NCBI GenBank assembly: GCA_001599595.1
Contig: BCHH01000011.1
Span: 145,894 to 209,893 of the forward strand
Reading direction: 5' to 3'
Length of the DNA: 64,000 nucleotides
Source: Beverwykella pulmonaria
Lineage: Eukaryota > Ascomycota > Dothideomycetes > Pleosporales > Melanommataceae
Part shown: positions 49,301 through 60,086 of the stretch, piece after piece
How the letters are laid out: each line of letters opens with the position of its first letter
Numbering within the stretch: position 1 is the stretch's first letter
Translations under genes and position numbers: made by a program
Notes under the pieces: generated by a model
Told to the model about the DNA's origin: nothing
The model's input: the letters and a program-made list of their open reading frames with translations, nothing else
The model's database searches: none

Positions 49301-49546
49301 GCTGCTGCTGCTGCTGACGATACTGCCGCTCAGTTCTTCCACTACGAAAGCCCCCTCGCCTTCCACACTGACGAACTGAGCAATTATATTGATCAAAAGA
49401 GAGGGGATAGGACGGATCTCAAGCCTATGCCATTTCTTAAGTGGTTGGGGCGCTGTAAGGCGCTTGGTTTCAATTACCTCATCGCATCACAACAGGCTAC
49501 GGTTGGGGACGGTGATGGTGGCCAGGCTCTCCAATCACGGAGATGA
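37386..49546 (+). CDS. Hybrid PKS-NRPS (KS-AT-DH-MT-ψER-KR-ACP-C-A-T-R)
   Basis: Three exons (37386-38673, 38723-46576 and 46626-49546) give 4,020 aa. A second in-frame ATG lies two codons later.
PKS half: KS with Cys181 in [10 protein letters not shown] and [13 protein letters not shown] with Ser650 in [13 protein letters not shown] with His981 ([14 protein letters not shown]) and Asp1163 ([10 protein letters not shown]); C-methyltransferase with [13 protein letters not shown] (~1433); an ER region lacking a usable NADPH motif; KR with [12 protein letters not shown] and Tyr2281 ([10 protein letters not shown]); ACP Ser2458 ([10 protein letters not shown]).
A Ser/Thr-rich linker follows.
NRPS half: C with HHIVMDG (2729-2735); A with [11 protein letters not shown] and [10 protein letters not shown] Ser3628 (GGNSL); and an R domain with [13 protein letters not shown] and Tyr3851/Lys3855 ([10 protein letters not shown]).
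It should make an N-acylated amino acid carrying a methylated polyketide and release it reductively. It is the core gene of the cluster; the product is unknown. Confidence 0.95.
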
Positions 49547-50985
49547 GGAGAATCGTTGTGTGTTGTTGGATTACGTGCTAGGTAATGGGTTTTCATTTGT
49601 TCGTGTTTTATTTGGCTACATGTTTCTTTCCTTGGGGTATAGATTGCTACGTGTCGATATAGAAGTAGGAATTCATAGATTTTCAGGAAAAACTATTTAC
49701 GCCTCTATCACTTTGGATCTTCTGTCGCGTAACTTGCGGCTAAACTGGCATTGTCTTGTTTCCGACTCGGACTTTGTACGAGAATTGAAAACGTGCCCAC
49801 ATTACATCACATTTGTACTGAAAACCGCTAAATTCCTCAACTATGTTTGATCAGAGACTACGACTGTTTGAACAGCGAGGTATGAGCCTTGACCGACTCC
49901 CGAAGTTCGACGAAATCACGACCACATGATAACGATCCTTCTCCTTTGCTCCAAGGCTTGTGGTCTGTGTATTCACGATCTTAGTACGCAGTTCCTTTAC
50001 ACTACAAATGCACCTGCCTCCAAGTTAAGCATTAAATTGTGGCAATTATTGTGTTATTTGGCTAAAATATACCATTTTTATTCCTACTCTTCACTGTCAC
50101 AAGTCGGTTGCGCACCAAAGATTCAATGCCACGTGACTTTCTTATTCTAGGCCTAGCGTCTTGCCACCCACCACCTTCATTTTCCTAGTGCCGGATTTTT
50201 CACAGTATTCTACAAAATAACACAGAGCAAGCTTTTTGGACGCTGACCAATCACCGATTTTCCAGCCCGGCTTAATGTTATGTGACCTAGTATCAGCTTA
50301 TCCGTATCATACATACTCACATTGTCCGGCGATTTTCTTGCGCAATTGACTTCCGTAGTCACAAAAATGCTCGGCGATTTGTATACATCATTAATCTTCG
50401 AGAGTTCGGCGATTTTCTTACATAATTAACTTCAAACACTCGTATTCACCAAAACCTTCGACGATCATCTTACGTCATCAACCTCCGAGTCGGCCGAACA
50501 TGAGATATCGAAAATCCAATGGTCCGTAATACTTCCTCCATTGATTCCCGAGCGGAACAACCCGTTCGCTACTGGTCCCAACATGAAATAAGATGACTAG
50601 AATTAATTCATTCACGTGTCTAATATTCTCCCGATTTCGGCACTAGTTGAGCCTGGCATTTGGAAAGCACGGGCTGCCGACTTCATGAGTCTTCGAAGGG
50701 AAACACCCGAAGATACGACTGTGGCCAATCCTAACCGAAATCGTGCTAATTTATTCTGTGTATACTTGTACAAGATCATAGGTTTCTCCATATAATAAGC
50801 CACTTCTGACACCCGAATATTAGCTCAGCCCTCGATTTGCTCAATTCGAAGCAGTTATACCGCACGATCGCCCGATTTCGTGTGACAATCAAGTCTTCGA
50901 GTTGCATGCACCCTATCCAGTCTGTCAGACAGTCAATTGGCCGGTGAAGAATTTGCTCGCCAAACTCTTTGTCATTACTTTCAAG
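49547..50985. promoter_or_regulatory. AT-rich intergenic region with degenerate repeat array, upstream of BBE-like gene 1
   Basis: About 1.4 kb with no supported gene; an open frame at 49389-49850 is a shadow. It holds the four-copy repeat at 50326-50487, 500-660 bp before the BBE-like start. A related CACCGATTTTCC sequence lies near 50257. Confidence 0.5.
50326..50487 (+). repeat. Four degenerate copies of a 30-bp repeat
   Basis: Copies lie at 50326-50355, 50371-50400, 50406-50435 and 50458-50487, spaced 45, 35 and 52 bp start to start. The shared core is TCGGCGATTTTCTTAC, followed by an AT-rich part with consensus ATAATTAACTTC. Copies 1 and 3 match best; copy 4 reads TCGACGATCATCTTAC. The spacing is not constant, so this looks more like clustered sites or a decayed insertion than a simple tandem repeat. 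Confidence 0.75.
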
Positions 50986-52859
50986 ATGGTCCCTCGAATT
51001 TTACCGTTCCTATTGACTATCGGCACGGTTGTTGGTGTCCAACTTCGACACGCCCCAACATGCAAATACATCCCAGGAGATGCAGGCTGGCCAAGCCAGA
51101 AAGCATGGCACCAGCTCAACACCACCGTTGGCGGGCGATTGATCGCAACGGTTCCTGTGGCACACGTCTGTCACAACGGGGGCCTTTTTTCGGGATACGA
51201 TGAGTCTGCATGCGCGGATCTAAAAGAGTCAATCCAGGTAGCGGGCGCCGCAACCCTGTATGTGATGCACCCCTGGCCCAATAAACTACCGCTTGATCCC
51301 TAACCCGTACCCATAGACAACCGCAACCCGGAGAGCCCATGAATCCGTACTTCTACAACCTTACCTGTTCACCGTTTACGTCCGTAGACACACCATGTGA
51401 GCTCGGTGAGCGTGCTGTGTATTCCATCAATGTTAGCGGGCCTGTGGATGTACAAGCTGGGTTAGAATTCGCTCACAAGAACAACGTTCGCTTGGTGATC
51501 AAGAACACTGGCCTTGAGTAAGTCTAGTGCTTGTTCCCTAATCAGAGTTATTAGGCTAACCCTGTGCTCTTGCCATTGGTTAGCTATATGGGGAAGTCAA
51601 CCGGTAAAGGCTCACTTTCCCTGTGGGTGCACAATCTCAAGACCTTGGAAGCGAAGAAAAATTACACAAGCCCTTCCTATTCAGGCCCTGCGGTGAAAGT
51701 TGGCGCCGGTATCATTGCTGGAGAGGCTTATGAGTATGTTTCTGCCAAAGGATACCGGATCGTGGGTCCAGAGTGCGGCCTCTGTGGGTTTGCTGGTGGC
51801 TACACTCAAGGTGTTGGTCACTCACAGCTTACTTCTGCCTACGGACTCGCTGCAGACCAGGTCCTCGAGTGGGAGGTTGTAACACCATCCGGCCAGTATC
51901 TGGTGGCGACTCCCGAGAAGCATGCCGACTTATACTGGGCTCTTGCCGGTGGGGGACCTGGTACATACGGTGTAGTACTCAGTGTAACTGTCAGAGCCTA
52001 TCCTGACGGGCCAGTAGCTGGGGGCACTTTGATCTTCAACAACACCAACTCAGACGCTTACTGGGAAGCTGTCGGGATCTGGTACAGCATGGGACCATCC
52101 TTTGTCCAGGATAGTCCTAAAAATGTCCAATTCTTCGTCAGCAATGCCTCCCTCTGGGTCTTTGCTTTCGTCATGCCAGATCAAGACACCTCCGCTATCG
52201 ATAATATTTTGGCTCCTTTCCTACCCGAACTTGACCGTCGAAACCTCCCCTATGAGCTCAAGACCTACAATTACACCAACTACCTCGAGAACCTTCGTAA
52301 TTCGTACGGCGCCTTACCATATGGAGAGCTATGCCCCGTCTATCCCGTTCTCGGTAGCCGGCTGATACCGCGGGCTGTCGTGCTAAACGAGACGTCCAAC
52401 AAGAAACTCATGGACGTCTATCGCACCTACACGGCCGATGAATATGGCTGGTTCGTAGGGTGTTCCTTCATAGACACGGCGGAAGGATCTTCGGTCCGCC
52501 CCCAGCACCCGCCCAACGCCGTGAACCCGTACTGGCGCGATTCCATTGCGTACTGTAATCCTAACAATCCTTGGCACTGGGACGATCCGGATCACTCTAT
52601 CAGGGATAAGAACCAACTCTCAGGAGAGTTCTTTCCAGCTATGGAGGCAGCCACTCCCGGCACGGGCGTCTACCTCAACGAAATAGATTCACTGTATACG
52701 GGGGACTGGAAAGACACTATGTATGGTGTGCATTACGAGAAACTTCTACGTATCAAGCACAAGTATGACCCACATGGTCTCATGTATGGTCACTTCGCTG
52801 TCGGCGCTGATGAGTTTACTATTGATGAGGAAGGACGGCTGTGCAAGGCCAAATATTAG
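50986..52859 (+). CDS. BBE-like FAD-linked oxidase 1 (lacks the FAD-linking His)
   Basis: Three exons (50986-51257, 51317-51517 and 51584-52859) give 582 aa. A signal peptide (MVPRILPFLLTIGTVVGVQL) precedes CKYIPGDAGWPS and the VGGRLIATVP segment of secreted fungal BBE-like oxidases. The FAD domain follows, with the linking Cys222 in GPECGLCGFAGGYTQG and ALAGGGPGTYGVV. The segment that usually reads NTGHDY is NTGLDY here: residue 157 is Leu, and it lies next to the second splice join. The C-terminal FAD-binding closing segment is IKHKYDPHGLMYGHFAVGAD. The family oxidises alcohols, amines or C-C bonds in tailoring steps and usually carries two covalent flavin links. This protein is likely attached only by Cys. 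It is tail to tail with BBE-like oxidase 2. Confidence 0.92.
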
Positions 52860-53605
52860 ATACCGGTATTCGATATTGGGAACCATGATGGCATCCAGAT
52901 TGGGGAACCATAATGGCATCCATATTGATATGCTTGAATAAAGGCAGAGTCTGTTTATAATCTCAAAGGATTATCAGCCCCCTATAGAATAAAAATGTTC
53001 TCTCGTAATTACTCCCCATCTGATGCGATGGTTGACTCATATTGTATTTAAAGGACACAGTTTCTATAGAATGCATCACAACCCCTTCCTAGTCGTCGAT
53101 TTTGGACTAGCGGTTGTGGAGTTAGATCTCGAAAATTGTGAAACATATCTCCACTTGTTCCTTGACCACTCAGAACGCCTGAGCTTTGACACCTTCTATT
53201 TCCACGACGACTGGTCCGAAATTAGCAATTGAAGCCGTGTTCGAACTCGAATAATCCTTTCTATAACTTTGTGATAGGAAGGTTTTCACGCCCCTTACGG
53301 TTGACGTTATAAAAAGACCTCCGGTGTGCGCCAGTTGATAACATTTCCCTTTATTTATGAGGAAGCTTCTATAATATTGGCTGTAGAAAATGAATTCAGA
53401 ATGATAATATTTATATAGGTACCGAAGTTCAGATTCGCATTTCGAAGGTGTGTAGCGGTAGTGTCACTATATCGTACTCCATGTTGCTCCTTATTGGTTA
53501 CATTTTCTACTCCTCATAACTCTATGTGCACTCAGAAGTCGTGGACCAATGGTTGAATGCTTTATCTATTGTATGTTATAGACAGTGACTTCATCTTTGA
53601 CTTTT
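52860..53605. other. Convergent 3' region between the two BBE-like genes
   Basis: About 750 bp, AT-rich, between two stop codons that face each other. It starts with an imperfect tandem repeat (52875-52923). No supported ORF. Confidence 0.45.
52875..52923. repeat. Imperfect ~24-bp tandem duplication
   Basis: Two adjacent units share ATTGGGAACCAT and ATGGCATCCA, at 52875-52898 and 52899-52923. The second has one extra G and two substitutions. It lies just after the stop codon of BBE-like oxidase 1. Confidence 0.85.
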
Positions 53606-55360
53606 TCACGTCTTACACATCCGTCCATTCGCCAATACCTCCCACTTCTCGCTCCCTACGGCTATCTTGTTATAGAATATCCCCTTTGGATCGTACTTCT
53701 TCTTAATCGCCAGTAGCTTTGGGTAGTTACTTCCATAAAACACATCCTGCCAATCCTTCTGTTGGAAATCTGCCTCATTGATATAAGCTCCAGCGTTGGG
53801 TGTTACCTTCTCAATGATCGGCATGACAGTGTCTGTGATGTAGTTCTGCCGTGCTGCCATCTCTGAGAAGGCCACTTCATCCGAGTAAGGCATGGAATAA
53901 GCTGACATGACGACTGCATCCCGCCATTGTGGCAAGACAGCTCTTTTGCCGGGATTAGAGAAGCGGGAGACATTCTGGGCCTGACCGATGAACTGAACCC
54001 CGAGCTGTATTGTTGCGTTGATGGCGGAGCCAACGTTGGGGACAGCGTCACGAAGGAGGAGCCGTCCACCCATAAGTTGGTTTCCGGCACCGCCAAAGAT
54101 ACCCGCGGGTAGCGGTCCGTAGTAATGCAAGTAATGGTCGTGGTATGAGTCAAATTGGGTGTAGTTGGGTTGGAGTGCAACATCCATGGCAGCCATCAAC
54201 TTGATGAAAGGCTCTAGTACGTTTTCGAGATCGGTCTGCGTTCGGTTGTAGCCGCTGATGGAATGAACGGTGGCATAACTATTCGTAGCCAAGTACGTTA
54301 CCTGTGTGCCGGAGTTGACAATTTGTGGAAGTTTGGAATGCCAGGCATTCAGGACGTCTGAGTAGTCAAGGCCTGGCTTCACAATAGTGAATGAAGCACC
54401 GCTAGTGACTGCATCGGGATGTGCTCTCAGCGTGACCGAGACTACGACGCCGTAGTTTCCAGCACCACCACCACTGAGCGCCCAAAAAAGGTCTGCATGG
54501 CTGGGAGAGAATGGGTCAGCGCGGATGAATTGCCCGTCGGCCGTCACGACTTCGAATTCGAGCGTGTTGTCGGCCGAGAGGCCAAACGCTGTGCTCAGCG
54601 GTGAGTGGCCGCCAGACTGAGTATAACCGCCAGCAATCCCCACGGTAGGACATTCTCCTGTTACTACAACAAGACCAGCTGCTTGTGCTACTTCGAGAAT
54701 TTCAAATCCTTGCGCTCCGGCACCAATCTTTACGGCTTTCCCAGTGTACTCGCGATCAGACCAATCCTTCACTTCGACGCCCTTCAAGTAGTGGGTCCAG
54801 ACTGCGAGGCCCCCTGCACCAGTTGACCGTCCCATATAATCATGGCCAGTGTTTCGGATAACAAGGCGGATGTTTTTCTTGTCCGCAAAATGGATTGTGG
54901 CCGCAATATCATCTGGTCCCGTCGCGTTCACGGCATATTGAACGTAGTTACCAAGCAGACAAGCCGAGCTGCGAGGTGTAAAAACGTCACAACTTGCATT
55001 GGCGAAAATAGCCGCTTGAACGGACGACGACGATGTGATACTAGAGGTCAATTGTCAGAATATTGACCCTGGCTTTGGAAGGTGCCTCGAGACTCACTGC
55101 ACCGGCGCCAGCTTCCACTGCGACGTGAGCGTCTCGCATAGAGCAGCATCGTAGTGGGGGTCATGGCATGGCGATCCGAGTGGGACCGTCTTGATCAGAC
55201 GACCCCCAACTGTAGCATTGAACTTGTTCCATTCACCCTCCGAAGGCCAGCACGCATCACCTGGGAAGCACTTGCATTCTTGCTGTCCGGCAGACACCAC
55301 CGAGCTTCTTACGCAACTTGCCAAAATGGAGAGGTTGCTGGCGATAGTGAGGAGTCTCAT
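53606..55360 (-). CDS. BBE-like FAD-linked oxidase 2 (both FAD-linking residues present)
   Basis: Two exons on the minus strand, 55098-55360 and 53606-55040, give 565 aa. The start MRLLTIASNLSILASCVRSS is a signal peptide, followed by CKCFPGDACWPSEGEWNKFN and VGGRLIKTVPLGSPC. The FAD domain keeps His154 (NTGHDYMGRSTGAGG) and Cys218 (TGECPTVGIAGGYTQSGGHS), so bicovalent FAD attachment is expected. The end is LLAIKKKYDPKGIFYNKIAV. The intron join gives VQHITSSSS. Many N-x-S/T sites fit the secretory route. It is probably a tailoring oxidase paired with oxidase 1; the two share layout and may descend from an inverted duplication, but sequence divergence is large. Confidence 0.93.
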
Positions 55361-56003
55361 TCCTGCTAGACAATAGGTTGAGTGTGTAAAGAAAAGGACG
55401 ATGAGACAAGAGTGGTGAAGCAAGGAAAGAAATAATTTTGCTCTTCAGCCAATCATGATCCGAAAAGAGCTTAGGTAGGGTTCTCTATATAACCTTGAGT
55501 GACATGGGTGATGTAAGAACACTTGCCTCTTAGATTCGGATAGATAGTTCAGCCACTCGGCTATTTTCCACGAGCATCGGCCCTTTCAGGCCTTGGTATT
55601 CCGCGTATGGTATGTTCTGATGTCATGGTTCGACCTCAATATTGGACGTTAGAAACGGTGAACATGATGTTATTATTTCGGCAGTTTTATATGAGAGTTA
55701 TGAGGCTCCAAGGGGCGGCTTGCATGCTGCTGATACTGCGCGCACAACAAACGGGGCCCCGAAGGGTAATTCTCCCAAACCAATCCAGTTGTCATCCTTT
55801 CTGCTTCTATCGAACTGTGACAGCTGTCGAGATCCCCATATTGAATCAAATATATATTTTTTTGTGGGAGAGCTAGTACTGCGATCCCTTCACTTATGTT
55901 GGTATCAACGTATTGATTCGCACAATAGTTCAAAGGTAAAGTCTTAAAAACAACAATCTTTATTCGAGAACTACATTGGCATCTGCTTCAAACTGCTCCA
56001 TGT
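55361..56003. promoter_or_regulatory. Promoter of BBE-like oxidase 2 and 3' UTR of the dioxygenase
   Basis: About 640 bp. A TATA-like TTATATA (minus strand) lies at 55486-55492, ~126 bp upstream of the ATG. The core TCGGCTATTTTCC lies at 55557-55569 on the plus strand and differs from the repeat core by one base in the first ten. No supported gene. Confidence 0.45.
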
Positions 56004-57061
56004 TCAAGCCGCAGCCTGAACCTCGGCTTTCCACTCGGAACTCAGAGAAAACTGATTTCCGAAGCGCTTGATCAGAAGCTGGCCGACAGTCTCTTTGTTG
56101 GGGTCGTCCGGGTTCAACGGGTTGGTAGCAAAAATGTCACCGTGGAAGAACGTGGCGCACGAAAGGCGGCTCTCATTGTCGGCTTTGTTGATGACACGAT
56201 GTTTTGCGCTCTTGTACTGTCCTCCCGACCATCTCATGATCATATCGCCGCAGTTGATGACATAGACATCTTCTACCGCCTGGACCGGCATCCAAGCCTG
56301 CCTTTCCTCGAGCCAGACCTCGAGACCATGCTTGCCGGGCTCCTGAAGTAGGACTGTGACACCACCAAAGTCGGTGTGAGCTCCAACACCAAACTGCCCA
56401 GGAAGAGTAGTGGCCAGCGGAGGGTAGCGGATCATTTTCATCATTACCATGGGCTTTTTTGCAAAGGTCTCCATCAGTGACGTCGGGTGGCCGAGGCCTT
56501 GGAGAAGAATCTCCCAGATGGTTGAACCGAGATTGTGAGTTGCTTGGTAGTACTCCCAGACGGGGTTCCGGAACTGCTCTTCTGGAAGAGGAGGCCAGAC
56601 ATTGGGCCCGTAGAAGCCAGCATGCTCAATTACCGGGTCCTCGCGACCTATGTAAAAAGCCTTAGGTGTGTCTCGTTAGTATAACAATCGAAAATATGAC
56701 AAAAAAGAGTCGCACTGCAACACGGATCAGGAGTATAAAGGTATCGTACCTCCTTAGAGTCAGGTAGTTTGTCACCGTCTCTAAGTGACATGCCCGACTC
56801 TTCGTATCCTCGGCGAGACACGTTCTGTAAGAACGAAAGCTTGCGCTTCTCCTCCTTGGGCATATCGAAGAGGGTGTTGATACTCTGGAGCAGCCCCTTC
56901 TGCAAGCTCAGAGGGATGTTGTGGCCCTTTGTTTGGAAGAAACCATATTGCGCACAGGCATCTCGCACCTCTGCGATGACTCGCTCCCGATCCCCAGGGG
57001 ATTTGGGGTTGATGTATCCACTGAGGTCAATGAGAGGTAGCTTCAATTCTTCTGTCGTCAT
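56004..57061 (-). CDS. 2-oxoglutarate/Fe(II)-dependent dioxygenase (isopenicillin N synthase-like)
   Basis: Two exons on the minus strand, 56750-57061 and 56004-56660, give 322 aa. The N-terminal DIOX_N segment is LPLIDLSGYINP and ACAQYGFFQTKGHNIP. The catalytic double-stranded beta-helix has the iron ligands His and Asp in GVGAHTDFGGV and the second His in KSAKHRVINK, with the 2-oxoglutarate Arg in SRLSC. These enzymes hydroxylate, desaturate or ring-rearrange metabolites using O2 and 2-oxoglutarate. In this cluster it is a likely tailoring enzyme. It is divergent from the FAD monooxygenase gene. Confidence 0.93.
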
Positions 57062-57625
57062 ATTGAGTTGCTTTGAGAAGATAGTATTCGGTTAGACACT
57101 AACAAGTTATCTATAACCCTAATCTGGTCAAATATAGATACAACAGTAGAACCATATACATGATAGCTACTGTGGTGTTCGAAAACGGTGGTGTTAATTC
57201 ACCGATCGCTCCGGTTGGTTAATCTGCAGCCAACTCGATGTTTCGGCGGTTTTCTACATTCCCTATTCGATGCAGCATATCTGGTCGGGTGATCTGCATC
57301 TTACTCTTGTAATGGGCCGAATTAAATATCAACCCCTCGGCCTCGGCATCAGCCGCCCTGACCTTGAAACGGTCTCGGCACATGTAATCTAACACGTTCT
57401 TGGCGGGCTGAACAGAAAACTACTCCATCCAACACTTACTGAGTAGAGATACCGTGGTTTCTGGGCGCCGAGATGAATGTTTAAGCACTAGAAATAGATT
57501 AATTCTGTAATGTTCATATATATTGGCATCTGCAGTGCATTTGTTCTCCGTTTATTTAGCATTTGAGTTCGTACTGTGCTGCCCTTTGTCCGCAGCATCG
57601 CACGCACCTAACTACATCCAGCAAG
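57062..57625. promoter_or_regulatory. Divergent promoter, dioxygenase / FAD monooxygenase
   Basis: About 560 bp between divergent starts. A core TCGGCGGTTTTCTAC lies at 57243-57257, about 180 bp from the dioxygenase ATG. It is related to the repeat upstream of BBE-like gene 1. Confidence 0.5.
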
Positions 57626-59077
57626 ATGCACGTCCTTATCATTGGCGCCGGCCTCGGAGGGCTTACACTTGCTCAGACTCTCCGAAAGCAGGGTATTTCC
57701 TTTGAAATTTTCGAGCGCGACGAGGATGAAAACGGCCGCTTTCAGGGATGGGCTATTGCTCTTCACACGTACGCGTGCACTCACCCCTTTGGCAGGATGG
57801 CATTGGGAGATAATGAGCATGTCTTAGAACTGACAAGCCCACAGTATTATCGACGAATTCCTGTCGGCGCTCCCATCTGATATGCCAGATCTGAAACAGT
57901 CGACAGATCATCTAGCCCCACTGAATCTGCGCCACCAGTTCGCCTACTACTACGGAGGTCGGGAGGGCTGTTTTGGCCTTGAGGTAAGAAATAAAGTCTC
58001 AATACTCTCTCCGAGGTCGAATCCTGGGCAACCTCTCATCTAACTCTGAAAGATAGGATTCGCCTGAAACACCCTTTATCCGCGCAGAGAGATCTCGACT
58101 CCGAAACTGGCTGCTAACGAATCTTACGGTCAAATGGGGCAAGACTCTCACGGAGATAAAACAGGACGACGATGGAGTCTCGGTATTCTTCAAAGATGGC
58201 ACAAGTGCACGAGGCGACATTGCGGTGGGTGCAGATGGAGTTCATAGTGTTGGTAGGTCCACGCATCCAACTTGACGGCCAGATAAGTCACATTCCATCC
58301 CGTTGGCTGACTAGTTGAAATAATCTAGCCCGCCACCATCTGCTTCAACGACCCAGCACGGAACTGCTCCATGTTGTGCCGCTGATGGCCATCGTGGGCG
58401 AGCTGAACTTATCAGGCGAGGCCTTCAAACGACAGCTCGCGCTAGGCCACAGCGCGTATAACCTCATTAACCCAGAACTTGGTTTCATCGGCTTCGTCGG
58501 GCTGCACTACGTCTTTCCCGACGGCCAGGGCGGTCGTTTCTACTGGATGTTCATGCAGCCAGACTCCAATGACATCACCGATGTGAAGCACTGGCTCCAG
58601 GCGTCTAACCAGCAGGAGAAGCTAGATCACGTCAGGAAAACGGTTGCGGGACTACCACCTAAGCTCCGCGAGATCTTCGAGCTGACGCCTGCCGAGGGAG
58701 TTAGAAAGGAGCCGCACATCTGGCGCGACCTCGAGCTCGATGCTTTGCCTTCGAGCCGCGTCGTTCTTCTGGGAGACGCGGCGCACGCAATGACGCCATC
58801 CCGCGGGGAGGGCGCGTTCCATGCTTTCATTGATGCCATGAGATTATCCACGACACTGGTTCAACTTCAGGCCGACGCCAAATTCCAAAATATCAGCGCC
58901 GTGAAGGCTGCCGTTGCGGAGTATCATAGCGAAATGTTAAGGAGGGGCACGGCGGCTGTGCGGGCTTCAAGGAGTTCGTATCAGGAGGCGAAAAAGCGGG
59001 CTGAGACTGGGGAACACTTCACCTCTGGCATGAAACCGTTATCCATTGAGCCCATCGTGTTAGTTGCAAAGGGATAA
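57626..59077 (+). CDS. FAD-dependent monooxygenase
   Basis: Four exons (57626-57768, 57845-57983, 58057-58252 and 58329-59077) give 408 aa. The FAD-binding start MHVLIIGAGLGGLTLAQTLR carries the GxGxxG motif. DG motif segment GADGVHSV is restored at the third splice, and the C-terminal GD motif is VVLLGDAAHAMTPSRGEGAF. Splice 1 restores ALHTIIDEFLSALPSD; without it the frame stops soon after. It belongs to the single-component aromatic-hydroxylase-like flavoprotein class, which inserts one oxygen using NAD(P)H. In this cluster it probably hydroxylates, epoxidises or drives ring rearrangement; the substrate is unknown. Confidence 0.9.
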
Positions 59078-60086
59078 AGCCCATTAGCGAGGGACCGCTC
59101 AAGTACCCTGCATGCGTACGGAAAGATTAGGGGGATTTTCCAACGTCTAGAACTTGTTCCGAGTTTTGTTGTAGATAAAGTGTTGGTAGTTTCAAAAAAG
59201 GAGTATATTGTCGCACGGCCGAAGATACGGGAATAACAATATTGTTTTTTACTCCACGTGGCAAAGATACAGGGTGGCATCGTGAGCAGGGATCGGCTCC
59301 CATTCCAAGGAAGTGGCGGTGTGGGGGCTCGAAAAGCTTCGAGTGATGCCATTTGAGCTCCTGTTCCAAGCTGAAAAGACTTGCTAGTTCCCGTTTGAAG
59401 GAGCTAGCTTCCGCTCCGAGCAACTGTTTGCCCCCTGTGAAATGCAATTGCTAGGCCCGTTTACAGCAACTGCATCCGGCGTCCTGTTCAAAACAGCTAG
59501 ACTGATGAATGTCGCCGACCTGCACCAAAATCGTGGCAACCTGCTGTCATGTGTGAGCGCTCCGGCCGCACACACAAATTATGGATACGAACTTGATGTG
59601 ATGCACAGACAGAAAGCTGGCGCACAGCATAAGATACCATGTCAGCCCAGGGTGATAAGCCAACCGAATGTTACAGCAAGGATTTACCGGCCCGCGTCCG
59701 ACGCTAAGGGTGGACCGGCCCGAGGCGAAAAGTTCCTCGGCTTGCATGTGGCTAATTCGTTGTTCACATCGGTGAAGTCCGTACCACCTCTGTAGACTGA
59801 ACTTTTTAGGAGAGTGGAGAATCGGCCGGCTTATGCCGCTGGGTGGAGCACTCATTCGCGCGCCATGTTTTGGTGGGGAAGCGCTAAATGCAACACAGTT
59901 CATTCCGCTCATTCCGCTGATTCATAGTTTTCTTTTCTCGGCAGCAATTACCGGTAGGCCGAGTCATACGGCCCATGAATTAGATGCATTTGCTTCCATG
60001 TCCATGTGGCATGGCTAACTGATTCTAAGAAATTCTATAGCCTCCCAATCCCTAACCATCTATAACCAATGAGAGTGTCTATTTCA
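59078..60086. other. Convergent 3' region between FAD monooxygenase and the regulator gene
   Basis: About 1 kb. The longest open frame (59442-59795, 117 codons) shows no recognisable motif. No gene is called. Confidence 0.4.

Noticed and set aside
49389..49850. A 153-codon open frame overlapping the 3' end of the PKS-NRPS gene
   Set aside because: It overlaps the R-domain coding sequence in another frame and continues into AT-rich DNA without motifs.
59442..59795. A 117-codon plus-strand frame in the gap after the FAD monooxygenase
   Set aside because: No motif and no gene-like codon use; lies in a convergent 3' region.
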